In this document: positions 63,408 to 64,000 of the stretch, in pieces
Layout of the letters: every line of letters starts with the position of its first letter
Numbering within the stretch: position 1 is the stretch's first letter
Source of the DNA: Azospirillum sp. SYSU D00513
Lineage (GTDB): Bacteria > Pseudomonadota > Alphaproteobacteria > Azospirillales > Azospirillaceae
Length of the DNA stretch: 64,000 bases
Assembly (NCBI RefSeq): GCF_017356015.1
Contig: NZ_JAFIQV010000002.1
Span: forward strand, 124,001 to 188,000
Direction of reading: 5' to 3'
Program-made: the position numbers and the translations under genes
Notes under the pieces: generated by a model
Seen by the model: the letters and a program-made list of their open reading frames with translations, nothing else
The model's database searches: none
What the model was told of the DNA's origin: nothing

Positions 63408-64000
63408 GTGCAGCTTCTTCTCAGCACCTGGGCCGAGGTCGAGGCCTATCTGAAGACGTCGAAGGGGATCATCCTGCCCATCGGCTCGACCGAGCAGCAT
63501 GGGCCGAACGGGCTGATCGGCACCGACGCGCTCTGCGCGGAGGTGATCGCGCGCGGGGTCGGGGACGCCACCGGGGCGCTGGTCGGGCCGACCATCGCGG
63601 TGGGCATGGCCGTCCACCACATGGAGTTTCCGGGCTCCATGACGCTGAAGCCCTCCACCCTCATGGCGGTGGTGGACGATTATGTGTCCTCGCTGGCCGA
63701 GCATGGGTTCGAGCGCTTCTTCTTCATCAACGGCCATGGCGGCAACATCGCCACCCTGCGCGCCAGCTTCTTCGAGATCTACGCCCGGCAGCGCGCCGCC
63801 CGTGGCAGGGAGGCGCCCGACCTGCGCTGCACGGTGGCGAGCTGGTGGGAGAACGCGGCCGTCCCGCAGATCTCCCGCGAACTCTATCCGGGGGCCGAGG
63901 GCTCGCACGCCACGCCAAGCGAGGTGGCGGTGACGCAATACGCCTTCCCCGACTCGATCAAGTCGGTGCCGATGGAGCCGCACGTCGCCCCATCGGGAAG
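63408..64000 (+). CDS. Creatininase-family amidohydrolase (partial, runs off the edge)
   Basis: The first 197 residues of a creatininase-family metalloamidase. It shows LPIGSTEQHGPNGLIGTDA (metal-binding E and H-G), FPGSMTLKPSTLMAV and the FFFINGHGGNIATLRASF block, then GSHATPSEVA. Family members hydrolyse creatinine, formamide groups in riboflavin/deazaflavin synthesis, or mycofactocin-type peptides; which applies here cannot be told. The start is GTG at 63408, with a purine-rich GGGGAA upstream. The 3' end is outside the window. Confidence 0.88.
   Translation, partial: MQLLLSTWAEVEAYLKTSKGIILPIGSTEQHGPNGLIGTDALCAEVIARGVGDATGALVGPTIAVGMAVHHMEFPGSMTLKPSTLMAVVDDYVSSLAEHGFERFFFINGHGGNIATLRASFFEIYARQRAARGREAPDLRCTVASWWENAAVPQISRELYPGAEGSHATPSEVAVTQYAFPDSIKSVPMEPHVAPSG

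Overview
The window is chromosomal DNA with very high GC content from an alphaproteobacterium. It most likely comes from the Rhodospirillales, near Azospirillum. This rests on gene content: an Irr-type Fur protein, a MucR regulator, the ornithine-lipid pair olsB-olsA, HslV with a short propeptide, a YlxR-L7Ae fusion next to infB, and GlnD. Species identity is inferred, not proven. Almost every base belongs to a housekeeping or conserved accessory gene. I saw no rRNA, tRNA, IS element, prophage, CRISPR array or origin.

Layout. 1-5.8 kb: hisB on the minus strand, a degenerate protease-like lipoprotein, hslVU behind a heat-shock-like promoter, a lone MNT nucleotidyltransferase, and an Smr-XRE pair. 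6.1-8.9 kb: the divergent zinc-uptake locus znuCB/znuA with a Zur-type palindrome between the arms. 8.9-17 kb: dapB, an orphan HTH, an Ada-like repair regulator, a GH12-like glucanase without a signal peptide, a 53-aa YqaE/Pmp3 protein, a DUF2244 protein, nth, bactofilin, a CysZ/EI24 protein and a PfkB kinase. 17-26.4 kb: TauE-TIGR02186-Usp, a membrane spermidine-synthase-like protein coupled to a nucleotide cyclase, nfuA, a degenerate NodB-like protein, a VanX-type dipeptidase, and tsaB-rimI. 26.4-29.3 kb: tusA-like, mucR and olsBA. 29.3-35 kb: the tightly overlapping set miaB-phoH-ybeY-corC, then lnt. 35-38 kb: an XRE regulator, metK with a palindromic operator in its promoter, and trmB. 38-48.4 kb: the translation and RNA-decay locus rimP-nusA-ylxR-infB-rbfA-truB-rpsO-pnp, punctuated by strong hairpins. 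48.4-54.2 kb: Uma2, a zinc metallopeptidase, TspO, a KamA-type radical SAM enzyme, a GDPD and a nitronate-monooxygenase-like flavoprotein. 54.3-57.9 kb: irr and glnD. 58-64 kb: a MarR regulator behind three tiny genes, an alpha/beta hydrolase, a toxin-antitoxin pair with a frameshifted PIN toxin, yifB/comM, and the start of a creatininase-family gene.

The signals least explained by ordinary annotation are these: (1) an octamer/nonamer (TGACGCAA, TTGACGCAA) that recurs between 0.9 and 7.9 kb, on both strands and in several reading frames, and is nearly absent elsewhere; (2) promoter-then-terminator leaders before rimP, miaB and perhaps irr, which could be attenuators or small RNAs; (3) a perfect 16-bp palindrome filling the metK promoter spacer; (4) a cluster of three very small genes running into a MarR gene; and (5) several proteins that keep a fold but have lost its catalytic residues. 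I did not find a clearly new defence or biosynthetic system. Motif counts were made by eye.
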